Positions 5,622 to 5,702 of a DNA stretch of 5,702 nt are shown in pieces. Both the position numbers and the translations under genes were made by a program. Position 1 is the first letter of the stretch; each line of letters begins with the position of its first letter. This stretch comes from Treponema sp. (GTDB lineage: Bacteria > Spirochaetota > Spirochaetia > Treponematales > Breznakiellaceae). The notes under the pieces were generated by a model, which saw only the letters and a list, made by a program, of their open reading frames with translations, ran no database searches and was not told where the DNA came from. The stretch is taken from the NCBI GenBank assembly GCA_009785545.1, contig WQWD01000164.1, positions 1 to 5,702 of the forward strand, read 5' to 3'.

Positions 5622-5702
5622 AATGACCCCTTGATCCAGCATAGCTTTCGCAACCTTCTTAAAACCTGCGATGTTTGCACCAATTACAAAGTTACGGGTT
5701 AC
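5619..5702 (-). CDS. gdhA: Glutamate dehydrogenase, C-terminal fragment (runs off the right edge)
   Basis: Only the last 27 codons and a TGA stop (5621-5619) are present. The translated end contains GANIAGFKKVAKAMLDQGVI, almost the same as the C-terminus of hexameric NADP-type glutamate dehydrogenases (E. coli GdhA ends GANIAGFVKVADAMLAQGVI). Known of the family: cytoplasmic reductive amination of 2-oxoglutarate with ammonia to glutamate, or the reverse. The catalytic and cofactor-binding parts lie outside, so NADP against NAD use is judged only from the tail type. It converges on the pallilysin-related gene, with 60 bases between the stop codons and a shared terminator hairpin. T. pallidum, as I recall, has no such gene, which suggests a free-living, oral or gut treponeme with fuller amino-acid metabolism (inference). 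Confidence 0.85.
   Translation of the reverse strand, partial: VTRNFVIGANIAGFKKVAKAMLDQGVI

Overview
The window looks like the chromosome of a spirochaete of the genus Treponema. The main anchor is cfpA, the cytoplasmic filament protein gene of treponemes, read on the minus strand from 3284 to 1296. Around it lies a gene order that I recall from the Treponema pallidum TP0746-TP0751 region: a pyruvate phosphate dikinase start, a conserved hypothetical gene, cfpA, then a von Willebrand A-like secreted protein (Tp0750-like) and a pallilysin-related protein (Tp0751-like). The species is not T. pallidum: a glutamate dehydrogenase tail closes the window, and the pallilysin-like protein is about twice the length of Tp0751. 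The locus assignments come from remembered sequences and were not checked by a search.

Left half, minus strand, in transcription order: a predicted extended -10 promoter (3357-3328) drives cfpA. A strong intrinsic terminator (1258-1226) follows, then a 335-residue protein with an unrecognised N-terminal domain, a Lys/Ala/Pro linker and an HPr-like C-terminal domain. The first 55 codons of ppdK come 13 bases later and run off the left edge. The 335-residue gene and ppdK look like one operon, so an HPr-like protein is made together with a phosphoryl-transfer enzyme of PEP/pyruvate metabolism.

Middle: a 173-base AT-rich divergent spacer (3285-3457) holds promoters in both directions and a 12-base-arm palindrome between them.

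Right half, plus strand: two genes 13 bases apart. The first encodes a 201-residue exported VWA-like protein with a DxSxS motif. The second encodes a 493-residue membrane-anchored protein with a propeller-like front part, a pallilysin/lipocalin-like core and an additional C-terminal beta-rich part. In T. pallidum the counterparts are described as host-matrix-interacting proteins. Here the metalloprotease motif is missing, which suggests an ancestral role other than proteolysis.

Right edge: the last 27 codons of gdhA run convergently on the minus strand. Between the two converging stop codons is a roughly 56-base imperfect palindrome that probably terminates both transcripts. No rRNA, tRNA, CRISPR array or complete insertion sequence was seen.
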